Shown: piece after piece, positions 1-12,600 of the stretch
Numbering within the stretch: position 1 is the stretch's first letter
Layout of the letters: every line of letters begins with the position of its first letter
DNA from: Lathyrus oleraceus
Lineage: Eukaryota > Streptophyta > Magnoliopsida > Fabales > Fabaceae
DNA: 64,000 bases
Assembly: GCF_024323335.1 (NCBI RefSeq)
Contig: NC_066580.1
Location: 443,587,851-443,651,850 of the forward strand
Direction of reading: 5' to 3'
The notes under the pieces: model-generated
The model's input: the letters and a program-made list of their open reading frames with translations, nothing else
What the model was told of the DNA's origin: nothing
Database searches by the model: none
Translations under genes and position numbers: made by a program

Positions 1-2
1 AT

Positions 3-1496
3 GAAAAGGTTGCTGATGTTTGTACCCAATCTAATGGTAAAGAATCTGTTAAGAGCAACGGTGGGCACACTCCGTCTCCTGTTTTTACTATACAAGGGGA
101 TGGAGATGACTCTGTTAAGAGCAATGGTGGGCAAACTCCGTCTCCTGGTTTGACTATACAAGGGGATGGGAATATCACTAATAATGGTAAAGATGAGTCT
201 GTTAAGAGTAACAGTGGGTACACTCCGTCTCCTGGTTTGACTATACAAGGGGATGGGAATATCACTAATAATGGTAAAGACGAGTCTGTTAAGAGTAACA
301 GTGGGTACACTCCGTCTCCTGGTTTGACTATACAAGGGGATGGGAATATCACTAATAATGGTAAAGATGAGTCTGTTAAGAGTAACAGTGGGTACACTCC
401 GTCTCCTGGTTTGACTATACAAGGGGATGGGAATATCACTAATAATGGTAAAGATGAGTCTGTTAAGAGTAACAGTGGGTACACTCCGTCTCCTGGTTTG
501 ACTATACAAGGGGATGTGAATATCACTAATAATGGTAAAGATGAGTCTGTTAAGAGTAACAGTGGGTACACTCCGTCTCCTGGTTTGACTACACAAGGGG
601 ATGGAAATATCAGTGATGGCCAAAGTGGTCATTTTGAAAGAAGGGAAGAGTCTCCCAAATGTGAAGTTTCTTATGCTGATGTGCAACCTGCACTACCTTC
701 AACAGCCTTTGATGAGAATTTGAACGAAAAACCGTCTTTGGATAAAGTGGTGGTGGGCGGTAATGAGAATCAAGAAAAATTGAAAGGGAATGTAAATTTT
801 GGCTTCAATGGGTTTTCTGAGGGTCCGGGCAATAGTGGGCAAAGTGATCAGAAACAATCGGACAATGAAGTGAATTCAGGGCAATATGTAAATTTGGGTT
901 CCAATGGGTCTTCTGAGGGTCCGGGTAATAGTGGACAAAGTGATCAGAAACAATCTGACAATGAAGTGAATTCAGGGCAATCTTCTGGTCAGAACTGGAG
1001 AGCCTCTGATCTAGTTCACTCTGATATAGTCCATCCACCAATGGATGCCCCTTCATGGCTGGCTGCAATCTTTGGCGAAACTGATTCAGTTTCAGATCTG
1101 TTGGAACAGTTAGAGGCAAATGAGAAAGGTGGTGAATTGGAGTCTCCTGCAGAAATAATGGAGTGGGATGATGAGTTGACTGAGGGTGCTATTACTGATT
1201 GTTTCGGTTTCGCTAAAGCATTAAGCCCAATGCTTGATGGAGGTAAACTTGATACTCTGCCCTCCTCAAGTGATTTACATTTACCCTCCAGTGATTTACA
1301 TTTATCATCTCAATCCCAACCCGTCGCATCAAAGGAGCCATTTCAGCAAGCTGATGTACATAATCATCAAGTTATAGGGGGAGAACAATCTTCAAAACCT
1401 TCCAAAGCTGAAACTGAGGTCCGCAGTCTTTGTAAAATATATTTTGAAAATATAGTTAAAATTTACATTTGGTTTCCCTTAAAGGAGAGAAACTAA
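3..1496 (+). CDS. 3' part of an unrecognised host gene (repeat-rich exon)
   Basis: An open frame runs from base 3 to a TAA at 1494-1496. No ATG starts it: the apparent start at 150 is a TTG inside the repeats, and the frame is open to the window edge, so the gene begins to the left. The protein is low-complexity and acidic: diverged repeat copies (3-149), five near-identical 29-aa repeats (LTIQGDGNITNN... ending YTPSPG), a linker, two 32-aa repeats (SEGPGNSGQSDQKQSDNEV core), then a non-repetitive C-terminal segment containing WLAAIFGETDSVSDLLEQLE and MEWDDELTEG. A splice donor is plausible at 1432 (TCTTT|GTAAAATA), because the bases after it become AT-rich. I do not recognise the family. It is the only non-transposon coding sequence seen. 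Confidence 0.6.
   Translation, partial: EKVADVCTQSNGKESVKSNGGHTPSPVFTIQGDGDDSVKSNGGQTPSPGLTIQGDGNITNNGKDESVKSNSGYTPSPGLTIQGDGNITNNGKDESVKSNSGYTPSPGLTIQGDGNITNNGKDESVKSNSGYTPSPGLTIQGDGNITNNGKDESVKSNSGYTPSPGLTIQGDVNITNNGKDESVKSNSGYTPSPGLTTQGDGNISDGQSGHFERREESPKCEVSYADVQPALPSTAFDENLNEKPSLDKVVVGGNENQEKLKGNVNFGFNGFSEGPGNSGQSDQKQSDNEVNSGQYVNLGSNGSSEGPGNSGQSDQKQSDNEVNSGQSSGQNWRASDLVHSDIVHPPMDAPSWLAAIFGETDSVSDLLEQLEANEKGGELESPAEIMEWDDELTEGAITDCFGFAKALSPMLDGGKLDTLPSSSDLHLPSSDLHLSSQSQPVASKEPFQQADVHNHQVIGGEQSSKPSKAETEVRSLCKIYFENIVKIYIWFPLKERN
150..584 (+). repeat. Coding minisatellite, 5 x 87 bp
   Basis: Five units of 87 bp (29 codons) start at 150, 237, 324, 411 and 498. They differ by only a few bases, for example GGG to GTG in the fifth. 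A sixth truncated unit starts at 585, and diverged copies lie at 3-149. The unit length is a multiple of three, so copy-number change keeps the frame. Confidence 0.95.
789..980 (+). repeat. Coding tandem repeat, 2 x 96 bp
   Basis: Two 96-bp units (789-884 and 885-980) each encode 32 residues around SEGPGNSGQSDQKQSDNEV. They lie in the same frame as the 87-bp array, so this exon has expanded by in-frame duplication at least twice. A shorter SSDLHL repeat occurs near 1266-1310. Confidence 0.9.
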
Positions 1497-1527
1497 TCTA
1501 TCAATTGTGTGCAGCCTACTTTCCCAG

Positions 1528-1572
1528 GTATTAGTTGGAATCCAGCTGGTCAATTTTCATGGGAATCAAGTC
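1528..1572 (+). other. Candidate downstream exon of the left-edge gene
   Basis: After a possible acceptor (TTTCCCAG, ending 1527) a short open stretch, in phase with the donor at 1432, encodes ISWNPAGQFSWESS-like residues and ends at a good donor (AAGTC|GTAAGTTG). The terminal exon was not resolved: candidate acceptors near 1703 and 1833 both lead quickly to stops. This is inference from splice-site appearance only. Confidence 0.35.
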
Positions 1573-3146
1573 GTAAGTTGTTTCTCTACCATCTTCATTC
1601 ATAACTATTTTTGCAAGATGTATCATATCTTGTATAATTATTATTAATCTTCATCAATTCACAGTTCATTTAATATGGATATTTTGGGTCTGGATTTTCA
1701 GGTTGAAATGCCATGCCAGATGATTTTGCATTGGAGGCTCTACTATTTTTCTTTAGTCTTTAGGCTGAAACAAATTTTAGACAAACTTGAATCGGATACT
1801 TAATATCCTGTTTATAACAGCATTCTTTTGCAGCACAGCGACCTCTCACCTTCCTTCATTGTTGAGGAAGAAATGGAAGAGTGTCGTTCTTCTTCTTCGT
1901 AGTCAGTCAACTCTATTTCGCTATATAATTTTTTCTTGAACATTGAAACGCAGAGAAACTTATTCTTGATAGTTTAATTTTAACTCTGATGCGGAAATTC
2001 TATAATTGGCCTAATATATTTCTTTCTTTGGTTTTTATATATGGGATATATTATTCAGACTGCTCTGACATGAACAACACTTAATGTGTTACTATTAAAA
2101 CCGAAGTGTTGTGCATTTGAATGTGCCAACATTTGATTTACTTTTTCTACTATAGAATCTTTAGTGTTATTCCAAGTCGTTTTCTAATGTTGTCATTGTT
2201 ATCTCTTGTCTCGCATAAAATCCTTAGAGTTTTAATCCATTGAGATTTACCAAGTTCTCAAAGATTCTTTTCTTTTCTTCATATAGAAAAACATTTGCTT
2301 TTTTCTCCATATATACCATATTTTAACGATGGAGATTAATGCGCAACAAACCACATAAATAACACTACATGCTTCACTTTGTTCAATGGGTAATCACTTA
2401 ATTTTGCCAACCATTTCTGAGCACAGTTTTTGTTTGAGTGCAATTCTTTGTCGAATAGTTTTTGTCTATTTTCATATCTCTCTAGGAAAATAAAAGAAGA
2501 CTATTGTATTTTTATTATATTTCAAAATTATTATTATTATTTAAGTATTTAAGTAACAATGAGTTTTAGTTGAAAATCGATATTTTAGATAAAATGTATT
2601 AAATGTATTTATTTTAAAATAAATCATTATTAAAAAATGACTTGACATTTCATAAATGAGTGATGGATAAGTCCTCAATTTAGGGATATTAGAGTGTACT
2701 TTATTAGAATATTTACAACTTTTTATAATATAATTATTTGACCAATTCTTCTTATTTCTTTATATATTTGCTTAGTCAATAAATTCAGTATTGTGGGTAC
2801 GTTTATTATTATATATGCATGTGTCTTGCTTGGTTTATGAAAATGGTATTTTGTGAAATTCAAACCTAGTTTTTGGTACTATTGTTTTGAGTACATATGA
2901 CTAATTTACCTAGTCAAGGTCTTATACTCACTTATAAAACCTAAAAAGTTCTATAACTTTCTTAAAAAACCTAGTTATGTATTGTATATTGAGTTTCAGT
3001 TGTTTGATATTGCCATTATTGAAAAATGATCTATCGTAGATATTTATGCTTATAGTGAATGTGCGCATAGATACACTAATTTAATAACTCCATAAGTGTA
3101 GGCCCGTAAGAATAAGGTCTATTTGTGCATGTCATAAGATCTATTT
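1573..3146. other. AT-rich spacer, no gene seen
   Basis: Intron and/or 3' flanking DNA of the left-edge gene, then intergenic sequence. It is strongly AT-rich with homopolymer T and A runs. No open frame of note, RNA gene or transposon end was recognised. Confidence 0.6.
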
Positions 3147-3434
3147 GTGTATGTCTAAGGTATTAAAAAGTATGTCTACTCAATGTGATGATCTCTACGA
3201 GTGCTAGGACATAAGACTCACAAGGTTTATCTGTGTTTATCCTCGTGTATGTCTAAGGTATTAAAAAGTATGTCTCTCAAAGGTTTATTTGTGTTTATCC
3301 TCATGTATGTCTAAGGTATTAAAAAGTATGTTTACTCAATGTGATGATCTCTATGAGTGTTAAGACATAAGACTCACAAGGTTTATTTGTGTTTATCGAG
3401 GATATCAAAAAGTATGTCTACTCAATGTGATGAT
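3147..3434. repeat. Imperfect ~98-bp tandem repeat
   Basis: About three copies of a unit containing ATGTCTAAGGTATTAAAAAG followed by TACTCAATGTGATGATCTCT and GACTCACAAGGTTTAT. The second copy lacks about 40 bp of the middle and the last is truncated. Non-coding. 3435-3762 holds nothing recognisable. Confidence 0.8.
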
Positions 3435-3762
3435 AGTTGGTTTATATAAGATCTCTAATTTCCTGGATGTTTTTAATGACCAAATTATTTTTCATTATGG
3501 TAAATGCTTCCTTGTCCACCTAAGGACGATTAATGGGAATAAAATATTTTGTCTTGCTATCTAAGATCAATCATTTATAGTCATTTATGTGACTTGAATG
3601 ATCTGTCGACGTATATAATGGATAATAATCATAGGTGAGTTGTATCTAGTCGTGGACCGACTTTGTCTTGTTAAGATTATATGGGTTTAGCCCTTTCCTA
3701 CATATGGGTTAAGTTGGGGCGGGTTGCTTCCCGCACGAGTGGGGACCGACCTAGAGAGACCA

Positions 3763-5089
3763 TGAAGGTGAGAAAAACACAAGAAATGGGTTGAATTGTG
3801 TTAGACTTTTTCTTTCTTTTTAAAACTCTTAGTCAGATTCTAAACACAAAGTCTAGAGTCTAAACCAGACGTGAGTGATAAGCAACGAATAAGGATTGAA
3901 AGAAAGAAGAGAGACACGTAAAATTGTTCTAGTTCCTCTCACAAACCAAGAGTAGTCCAGACCCTTGTACTTACAAGAGATTTTCACTATAATCACACTT
4001 TGTCCAAGCACACAAGCAAGAGACTTTCAATACCCAAACACTAAGTAAAATACTTGTATGCTCAAGCACACAAGCAAGAGATTTTCAATGCTCAAACACA
4101 AAATAAAAGACTTTTATGCTAAAACACACAAGCAAGAGACTTCCAATGTTCAAACACAAAGTAAGAGACTTCTATGCTCAAGCACATAAGCGAGAGAATT
4201 TCAATGCTCAAACACAAAGTAAAAGACTTATATGATCAAGCACACAAGCAAGGGATTTCCAATGCTCAAACACAAAGTAAGAGAATTCTAACAATCTACC
4301 TAACAAATAAAAGATTGTTTGAGGTAATACACCTGATATACAATCAAATGTGTAGACAAAATACAAGACACAAAGACTCTTTAAGACTTAGGGATTTCTA
4401 AGGTATACAAGGATAAGAAATCCTAAGTTAAACTTTTGTTTATGTTTTGACAGAGTAACTGCTCTTTGAATGTCAATAGTTCATTATTATTCTTCAAGTC
4501 TTCAGCTCCTTAAATAATGAAGGAAAATAGTCATTGGAGAGTTTGCACAAGAGAGTCTTTGAGAAGCTTGAATAGAGACATTGAGATGTTTCTTCAAATG
4601 TTTAATATCGTTGAAAGGCCATTTGAAATTCCTTTGATTCAAAAGGAATTATCGATTACATCCTAATTATCTATATGAAAAACAACTTAGGTATTCACGT
4701 GATCAGAAGAAGACAAAATAGTCTCAGAGTCAGACGTGATCTATCAGATTCACCTTGGTCTTTGTGCTTTGACTGACTTCAGATTCTGATCTTCAAAAGA
4801 AGACTTCTTTAAAGTCTAGTCTTCAGAGACTGGCTTCTTCAGAGTTTGATCTTCAGAAGTTGACTTCTTCAGAGTCTGATCTTTAGAAGTAGACTTCTGA
4901 TCCTTCAGATTATGATATTTAAGCTTCTCTTTATATGTTCACTAACATAACCAATTCTTAGATTATTCTTGAAATTTTAGTCTATGATCCTGGAAACTTG
5001 AACAAATATTACTATACCAAATTGTTCTTTGAATATTTTATTATCATCAAAACCTAAGGGATATGTTATAAACCAATTTTGTTCCAACA
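3763..5089 (-). repeat. TE-A 3' LTR
   Basis: In sense orientation the LTR begins TGTTGGAACAAAATTGG (plus-strand 5089) right after the polypurine tract, and ends CTCACCTTCA (plus strand TGAAGGTGAG at 3763), giving TG...CA ends and 1327 bp. It contains the 58-bp array and several GAAGACTTC / CTTCAGA rich stretches. The left boundary rests on the TG/CA rule and resemblance to known legume copia ends. Confidence 0.75.
4005..4290. repeat. 58-bp tandem repeat within TE-A LTR
   Basis: Units start at 4005, 4063, 4121, 4179 and 4237 (exact 58-bp period, last copy truncated), with consensus CAAGCACACAAGCAAGAGA followed by TTCAATGCTCAAACACAAAG. An open frame at 4174-4401 merely runs through the array and is not regarded as a gene. 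Confidence 0.92.
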
Positions 5090-5101
5090 ATCTCCCTCTT
5101 T
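5090..5101 (-). promoter_or_regulatory. TE-A polypurine tract
   Basis: Minus-strand AAGAGGGAGAT lies directly against the LTR start TGTTGG. It primes plus-strand DNA synthesis in LTR retrotransposons and fixes the element's orientation. Confidence 0.8.
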
Positions 5102-5273
5102 ATGATGATGAGAAACACAAGTACTTAAGACCAATGATTGTTAATTTAACTAACAAGTTGATTTTAGGGTCTGAGGTTTGTAAGCTCCCCCTGAGTCTAA
5201 TAGTCCAGAGGGTGAGGTTTATAAGCTCCCACTAAGCTCTATCCATCTATTCTTTCTTAGCAGTCATGACCTT

Positions 5274-7457
5274 TTAAGTGGCAGCAACATAAGTCAATTT
5301 CTCCTCTAAGTGATCATGCTTCTGACTGGAAGAAGCTACAGACTCGAATGAGAAAGACTTGAGATTTTGCAGAACTGTATCCACAAAAGTTCTGAGAGTG
5401 TCCCATTTAGATGCATAGGCTATAAGATCATATGCAATAAGCCTCTCGGTAATTAGATTATGAACTCTATCAAAGATAATAGTCATAAACTCTTCCATTT
5501 GGTATTTGATATGAGGTGAGAGGTTTAGATTTTGAGTGGGGTGATGTGTAGAGGGACTAGGTAGAGTTATTGTGCCAGATTCTGACACAATATCTGCTTC
5601 TCTAGAAGGAAAAAGGTGATGATCACATGGTTGAGGTTGTTGGTTAAGGTGAATTTTTAGTACAGTTTGGTCTTTTGTGGTTTCTGGTTGAGGTTGGTCA
5701 AGAGTGACTTATTCAAGGTCAGTTTGAGCTTCGATATCAGGTTGAGGTTCTGGTATGGTCATTGTTGGGATTTCTTGTTCAGGTTCAAGATGGATGTGAG
5801 GTTCTAGTATAAATTGGTCTTGGATATCTTGTTTAATTTTAAATTAAACTAGATTTTTCTGGCTGAACAAGGTTGGTTGGGTCAAATTCAACAAAACTGG
5901 TTGGAACATTTTGTTGGGTGTTAGAGGGTGTGGTTAGAGGAGGATGGCTTGGAAAGAAATGGATTCAAGTGGACTAAAGTATGATTTGTCAGAATTAGAA
6001 CTTGAGCTCGAGCTTGTAGATTTGGCACTGGAAACCTCAATAGGGGGTTCAAGCATGATGTTTAAGGGTTGAGGTTGGTCAGAATCAGAGATACATGCTA
6101 GCTGGTTTTGTTCATAAGGTAACTTACCAGCTAGGTGACTTGTCAGATTCTCTAAGACAGATGTAATATAGACAATTTCTTGTTGAATAAAGTCCTTAAA
6201 CATCTGAACAGTGTTATGAGAATCTGATGCATCAACTTCTAATTCAGAGGTTTGTTTGGAAGATGGAATGACATGACCTATAGATAGATTTTGGTCATGT
6301 TTAGGAAAAAGTGTGTGTTCTAATGACGGTGTAGGAGATTGAGGTGGTGTTAGAGTAGGTTATTTGGCCATAAGTGGTGACATGGAAGAATTTAAGACAT
6401 TATCAGAGACATCATTCAGAGGATTACCTGTGTGGACAGTCTCTGCATCATCTGAATCATCTTTCTCTTCTTCTAAAATAGTTTCAAGAGCATGAGCAAT
6501 ATATTTTTCTAGCACATGAGAAGCTCCAACTTCAGAAATGCCATCAACCTTCTTCAACACAACTTCATCTCCAGCTTCCACTTGCTTCTGCAGAACTTCA
6601 GCAATAGAAGGTTGTTCCATAGTCTGATTGAGCAATGCAGATGCTATTAATCTAGCTTCTTCTTGAATAGCCTTTGTAGAGAGGTTCTAAGCTACCTTTT
6701 TCACAAACTTGGTCCTTTTGACCAGAGGCTATTCATCATCATCATCTTCTTCTTCTTCTTTTTCTTCTTCTTCTTTTTCTTCTTCTTCTTCTTCTTCTTC
6801 TTCTTCTTGTAACACCATCTTTCTTAGCTTCTTCTTCTTCATAGACACATCCAAATCATAAGAGGTTGTCTTCTTAGGAGTTTTTCCAGTGGCTCTATTT
6901 CTTGTATTGGTAGGCATCAAGAAATTTCTATAGGCCATTACTTGTACCTCCTTCTGAACTTCCTTTTGATGTACAACCTTCTTCTTAGTTGGCTTCTGAA
7001 CAACTTTCTCAGACTCAAAAGTAGCATGTTTCCTTTTTATTAAAGGCTTTTACACACTTCCTTATGGAGGTTATGGAATGTCATTCATGGTCAGAATGAC
7101 TCCAGCTTCTTCCCTAGCCATTTTGATGTACTCCTGAATGACCTCAGGATTGTCCAACTTAGAGATAGTTAGGAAATCATTAAGGTAGGTAGTTTTGACA
7201 TTTCTGATCCTTAGGCCAATTGCAGGTTGCACCATATATTTCATCTTAATTATGTTCATATTCTCCAACACAGTATCCGAAAGAATATTCCCATAAGTTT
7301 TTCTCCAAATCTTTTGTAGGACCAAAATCCATAAGAGCCTCAATCAACATACTCTGATGAAAAACTCAGAAAGGAGCCTTGCATAAGGAACATTCTTCTT
7401 ATCATGTTTTGTGCTTTCCTTGATTGCTTCACACATATAATTAAATATATATGCAGG
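5274..7457 (-). pseudogene. TE-A extra (envelope-like) ORF, C-terminal part
   Basis: Minus-strand coding remnants continue the N-terminal part at 39393-40079 across the TE-B insertion. The first residues left of TE-B (PAYIFNYMCEAIKES) restart in the same frame that stops at the right side of TE-B. Then come a frameshift near 7344, a conserved block with SDTVLENMNIIK and LTISKLDNPEVIQEYIK, a Lys-rich segment, a long Glu/Asp run, and Ser- and Pro-rich tails to about 5274. The protein resembles the extra ORF between pol and 3' LTR of legume SIRE-type elements, sometimes called envelope-like or putative plant transposon protein. I see no convincing membrane segment. Several stops and frameshifts make it non-functional. 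Confidence 0.65.
6733..6808. repeat. TCT/TCA trinucleotide run encoding poly-Glu/Asp
   Basis: A microsatellite of ATC and TTC units on the plus strand. On the minus strand it encodes the acidic run of about 27 Glu and Asp residues in the TE-A extra ORF. Confidence 0.9.
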
Positions 7458-8371
7458 TGTTAACTGGAGATTTCGACAAATAGTTGAAGCTCTTTGGAAA
7501 TGTTGCATTTTGGAGAATAAATAAAAAATGGTTGTGTCGAAGCTGTTTGTTGAATTCTTTTCTTGGGTGAACAAATCTTTATGGTCGAAGCCTGGGACTT
7601 AGAAGATTTTTGGATTTCCACAAAGTTCTCTTTGACGTAGGCGTTTTGAAAGAGTCGAAGCTTCAAGCAGGAAGATTGTCAGACCAGCACGTGGAAACAT
7701 CTGAGACATGCAACGGTTGAAAATGTCGAACGTGGCAGTTATCTATGTAGAGACCGTTAGGGTCGAATTGTTATAAATAGGGGTCTTAGTTTTAGATTTC
7801 AAGGTGTGTTCAAACAGATATACAGAAATTCACAAAATATACTCGAAGTACCAGAGCGAGAGAAAAGAGTTTTACGCTGAAAATGTATGTATGAAGAACA
7901 CCATAAGTTTCGTTCATATTATCTATTTCATGCAAGTCATTTAAATTAAAGTTATTCACTGCCTTTTATTCTGTCGAATTGCCCTTATTTTCAGTATTTT
8001 ATCATCATTTTTACTTTTGCATTTGCATTTCGCCAAGTCTTCATTTCCAGTACTTTCTCGAAACTTAAAGCATTTACTTCGAGTCACTTATCTTTACCCT
8101 TTCCAAGTATTTTCGTTATCTTTAAAAAACCTTTTACTACAAAGTGACCGTCATTTACTTTATTCATAAAGTCATAAGTGTCGTTTAGAATTGTTGTCAA
8201 AACACTTTTCGTTATCCATAAACCAGAAACAAACTTAACCATGAGTCAAATCACTGTAATGATAGTTCTTGAGACACATGTCCTAGGATCAATCTAGTCG
8301 ATCCTGTAAGTTACCAAAAATATATAAATTTGGAAGACTAGCGGTTGTTTATCAGAAATCACTGGTAAACA
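7458..8371 (+). repeat. TE-B 5' LTR
   Basis: 914 bp, TGTTAACTGG...CTGGTAAACA. A TATA box (TATAAATA, 7772-7779) with a following GGGGTCTTAG suggests the U3/R junction. It matches 38456-39392 along its whole length but lacks a 23-bp segment present there. Small open frames inside it are not genes. Confidence 0.95.
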
Positions 8372-8374
8372 AAT

Positions 8375-8392
8375 TGGCACGCCCAGTGGGAC
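8375..8392 (+). promoter_or_regulatory. TE-B primer binding site
   Basis: TGGCACGCCCAGTGGGAC begins three bases after the LTR. It opens with TGG, the complement of the tRNA CCA end, and has the length of a tRNA-derived PBS. I could not assign the tRNA with certainty. Confidence 0.8.
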
Positions 8393-8482
8393 AGTGTCAA
8401 AAGAATTGTTAATTACAATAGTTTGCTTTACTTTTGCAATACAAAATTGCTATTATTCTTTTGGTTTAAAAATTAGTGTTGT

Positions 8483-9673
8483 ATGATCCTTAGAAGTGGT
8501 ATGATAGCCAACAATTCGCAACCTATAACCAACAGAAAAAACACAAAAATGATGGTTAATACAACCATTCAAGGGGAACAATTCCCTCCCCAGGGAACAG
8601 GCACAATCAGAGCAAATTCGATTGATGTATCCACTGAGATCCCTTATGCACAGGCCATACCAACATCTGGATCCATGGCCTTGCATAATTCGACAACAAT
8701 GCCTATTATGTCAGGCGTAGTAGACAATCCTGCAATTTCAACCCCTAGGCCACCAGGATTCGAGAACTTTAGGCCTTTGAGAGAATACCCATATGGAATG
8801 CCATCTACTGCCATGGCAGGGCTTCAAAACAATTCTTCCATATATACTCAACCACACAATACGGTTATTTCGCCAATTCAAAATTCTGGATCTGGCATGA
8901 ACCATGTAGGTCGAAATCCCCAATCACAAGGAGTCCCCACCCTATTACCTACCCTTACAACGAATAACCAGACAGCCTTTAGACAACAAATGGATGCCAG
9001 TAACCATGATATGGTAGGAGTTCTGGCCAAAGAAATGAATACCATTTTTTCTCCCCTGATACAGAATGTGAATATGACTAATACTGACAATGCCCAAACA
9101 TACCAACAACTATCAGCGCAGATGGGACGCATAGCAAATTTCCTAGGCGCCCCACAGTCTTCTGTTCGATGCAGGCTAAACCAGGTTATAATCCAGGGAG
9201 AAGAACCAACTATAGATAAGGTTCAACCACCAAGGCAAGCCCCTGACGAAAGAGTCATGGGGGCAAGATTGGAACAACAGCCAATTCGATGGGAAGTCCC
9301 TGAAGAACAACCTAGGAGAGTGATAATGGTTAATAGAGACCAGGATGCAGACGAAGTAATTCATAGGGTCGGGCGGGAAAACATGATGGAAAATGACTTA
9401 ACTAGTATGATAGAGAGAATCATGGCCCATAATGGTCTGAATACAGGACTTCGACGACCAAATTATTCCTCCCCTTTATCAGAATATGTCCTACAAACAG
9501 AATTACCAAGGGGTTGTAAAATCCCTAAGTTCACCAAATTCTCAGGGGACACTAGTGAATCCACTATAGAGCACATAGCCAGATACATGACTGAGGCAGG
9601 GGATTTGGCGAACAGTGAGAACCTAAGGATGAAATATTTCCCCAGTTCTTTAACAAAGAACGCCTTCACGTGG
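8483..9673 (+). pseudogene. TE-B gag, N-terminal part (cut by TE-E)
   Basis: ATG at 8483, 111 bp after the LTR, opens a long frame for the structural protein of the particle. The N-terminal ~150 residues are Asn/Pro/Gln-rich; the middle has a helical HDMVGVLAKEMNTIF segment; then comes PRGCKIPKFTKFSGDTSESTIEHIARYM, the typical entry to the Ty3/gypsy capsid domain, up to KNAFTW. TE-E begins at 9674 after the CGTGG duplication. The downstream reading to 10012 belongs to TE-E's LTR, not gag. The frame resumes at 27511 exactly in phase. Confidence 0.92.
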
Positions 9674-12600
9674 TGTCGCATTACGCGAAAAACCGGCGGG
9701 AAACAAGAACAACAGAGCCGCCACTGTGCGTTATTTATCCCAAAAGAGGGAAAGGAAACGCTTAGAGTAAACCTGGAAAAAGCATGGTCTCGCGACCAAA
9801 GAGAATGGGATCGGGAGTCGGTTATGCGAATGGAAGGTATTAGCACCCCTACGCATCCGTCGTACTCGACGGGATCCACGCACAAAAGGAAGGAAAATGG
9901 TTGCTCAAACACTGCTCAAATAAACACACTGGTTGAAAGAGACACAAGAAAACAAACGAGACTGACTCGGCAGGATATCGCATCCTGGGCCTACTTAGTC
10001 TATCAGGCATAGACATCAGAGTCTAAGTAGTTCGGACTGGGGAACGACACATGCTCGCTAGGATACCGCATCCTATGCATACGTATCTCCTTTGGACGAA
10101 GGAGAATCAGAGCATTCGTAGCTCGGCTAACACGCACACAAACAAACAGACAAAGGCAAACGTGGAGCCTGAATGCCAATCACTGGACTTACATCAGCAT
10201 CCGAACCAAAACACCCACACTGGAACCCGAACGCCACTCGATGGACTTACATCGGCTTCCAAGCACACAACAAAACAAAGACACAGGCGCCCGGAGAGAT
10301 CTGCTCATCTCCTGCCTACGTACCTCATCTGGTATGAGGATCAGGGCGACGTAGTTCCCCTACACAGGGATACAGGACTAGCTTAACCAAATAACAGAGG
10401 GAGACACAACTAGGGAGACTACGACTCGAGCCTAGATGTTATCATGCAAATTAATCCCTAAGTTAAGGTTTCTAGCTAACTTGCACAGGGAGCAAGCCTA
10501 TCCTAAACATGACTTGCATAGGAAGCAAGCCAAACCAAACCTAACTTGCACAGGAAACAAGCTAAAGCAAACACACAAGCACAAGTAGCACACACTATAT
10601 GCAAGCAATGGGCTCAATCAAGGTTAGGTTTTAGTCGAGGGGTCATATCAACCTCAACAAACAAACCACTGTAACTGGGTAGTGTTAGCTCTTAACCCTA
10701 ACATTGAGAGTTAGGGTGAAGCTGATGAAAAGTGAGTGAAGATGAGACTTCACAGCTCTTATCCCTGGCCTGGGAGAGCTTAAGACAAGGATGTGTGGGT
10801 TCAGAAAGTGGGAACCCTTCTACACATTTGACACTGACTCAACTGTACAACTGTACAAGATCTTGGGTTAGTATCTGCAATGCATCAACACAGTGGTGTG
10901 AGCAAAGCAGATGACACACAGAATAGCAGGGGATGGATTTCACATCCCTTGTATCTGCCAATGCCTCTTCACTTAGGAGGTCTTTGAATATGTGCAAGGA
11001 CAAAAGTAAACAGTCACAGACATTGCCTCTTAAGGAGGACTTCAGACAGGTGCCTGGCCAAGTAACAGGCCAGGTCTTCCAGACTACATGAAGTAAGGAA
11101 GTTATACCTCAATGCAAATTGCTATCAAGCAAAGCAAAGCAAAGTTCTCAAAGAACTATTAGCAACTAATGTACCTGAAATCAGTCAAACACAATTAGTA
11201 TACCAGACACAAAGTTAAAACAAACAGCATAAGCCAACAGACAACACAGTCAATCAGATGTGCAGAGCATAAGCTCATAATAAGTGAGCTAAGCAACCTA
11301 CAAAACAAACAAGTTAGTTCATGATAAACAATCAAACTCAATCAACTTGTATTAATCCCTTTGGAGCATTTGCTGCTTAACCTGAAAAATCAAACTTAAA
11401 CATGAGTAACAAGACCACTAGGACAAGCCTAGGGTCAAAAGGAGATAAAAAAAATTAAAACAGCAAGGGACAAGTGCCCAAAGTCAATACAAATCAATCA
11501 AGAAACAAACCCAAGTGGTTTCACAATCATATCATTCACCATTATCATTTCACAAGCAAATTAGGTCAAAGCATGGCATATAGAACCTCAAAGAAGTCAA
11601 CAGAATGTCTCAACTCAAATTAAATCATAAACATTCCAAAAAAATCCTCAAATAAATCATGATCAAACATCATCCATAACATGAAAAGCACACCAAATTT
11701 CAGCTCATTTGGATCAAAGGAAGTAGGTCAATGAAAATCAGAAAGTCATGGTAAGCAAAAGCATACTCATACAAAGCATCAAAACATGCACCAACTTCAA
11801 TTAATCATAAAACAGAAACAACATATGATAAATGAATGGGACTAAAACCATGACAAGCTATAAGATGTCTATAATCCACATGTTAAATTTCAAGTCCATC
11901 CAATTAAGCATTAGAATTTCACAAATCATATGGCATCATGTGTCACAAAAGTCAACAATTTGGTCAAACAGGGGAGAAATTGCCAATCAATTAAGAAATG
12001 CATTCAAAAATTCCAGAAAACTTCACACACATTCTCAACATGCACAAGTGTCTTCATGCAAAAATCCAGACCATTTTGAGTTCATTAAGCATGGTAATTA
12101 AAATCATGAAGTTGGACATGCATGGTGTGACACAAATTGTCACACCCTTATTCAAAAAATCATATCTCCACAACCAGCAATGATAAAATTACAAACTCTA
12201 CACCAAAATCACCATGAACATGTCTAGTTTAAGCACAAAAAATTTGAGAATCATTAGATTATGTATCATCATTTCACAAGCAATTTGGCAAGGCATACAC
12301 AAAATGGACACATATGACAAACCCTAGCACATTTAAAAATCTACACGTGCAAAAAAATCTGGAAAAATCATCATAATAAACTAGAGGTCATGAGGAGCAT
12401 TTCACAAAAAATCCCATCAAATTTGGATTAAAATTGAAGAACTTATGAATTTTCTAAGTTGGCCATGCAAAATGAAATAAAAATTGAGAAATGAAATGAT
12501 TTAATGCCATAAAAATGATTTGGGAATTAATTAATAAAATGAATAGTGTCGGGGCCAAAACGCCCCGTATCACTAATCCCATGTGGCCGCTTGGACCCAG

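Noticed and set aside
805..1119. 104-aa open frame on the minus strand under the host exon
   Set aside because: It is the mirror of the 96-bp coding repeats; the plus frame has coherent repeat codons and is open to the window edge.
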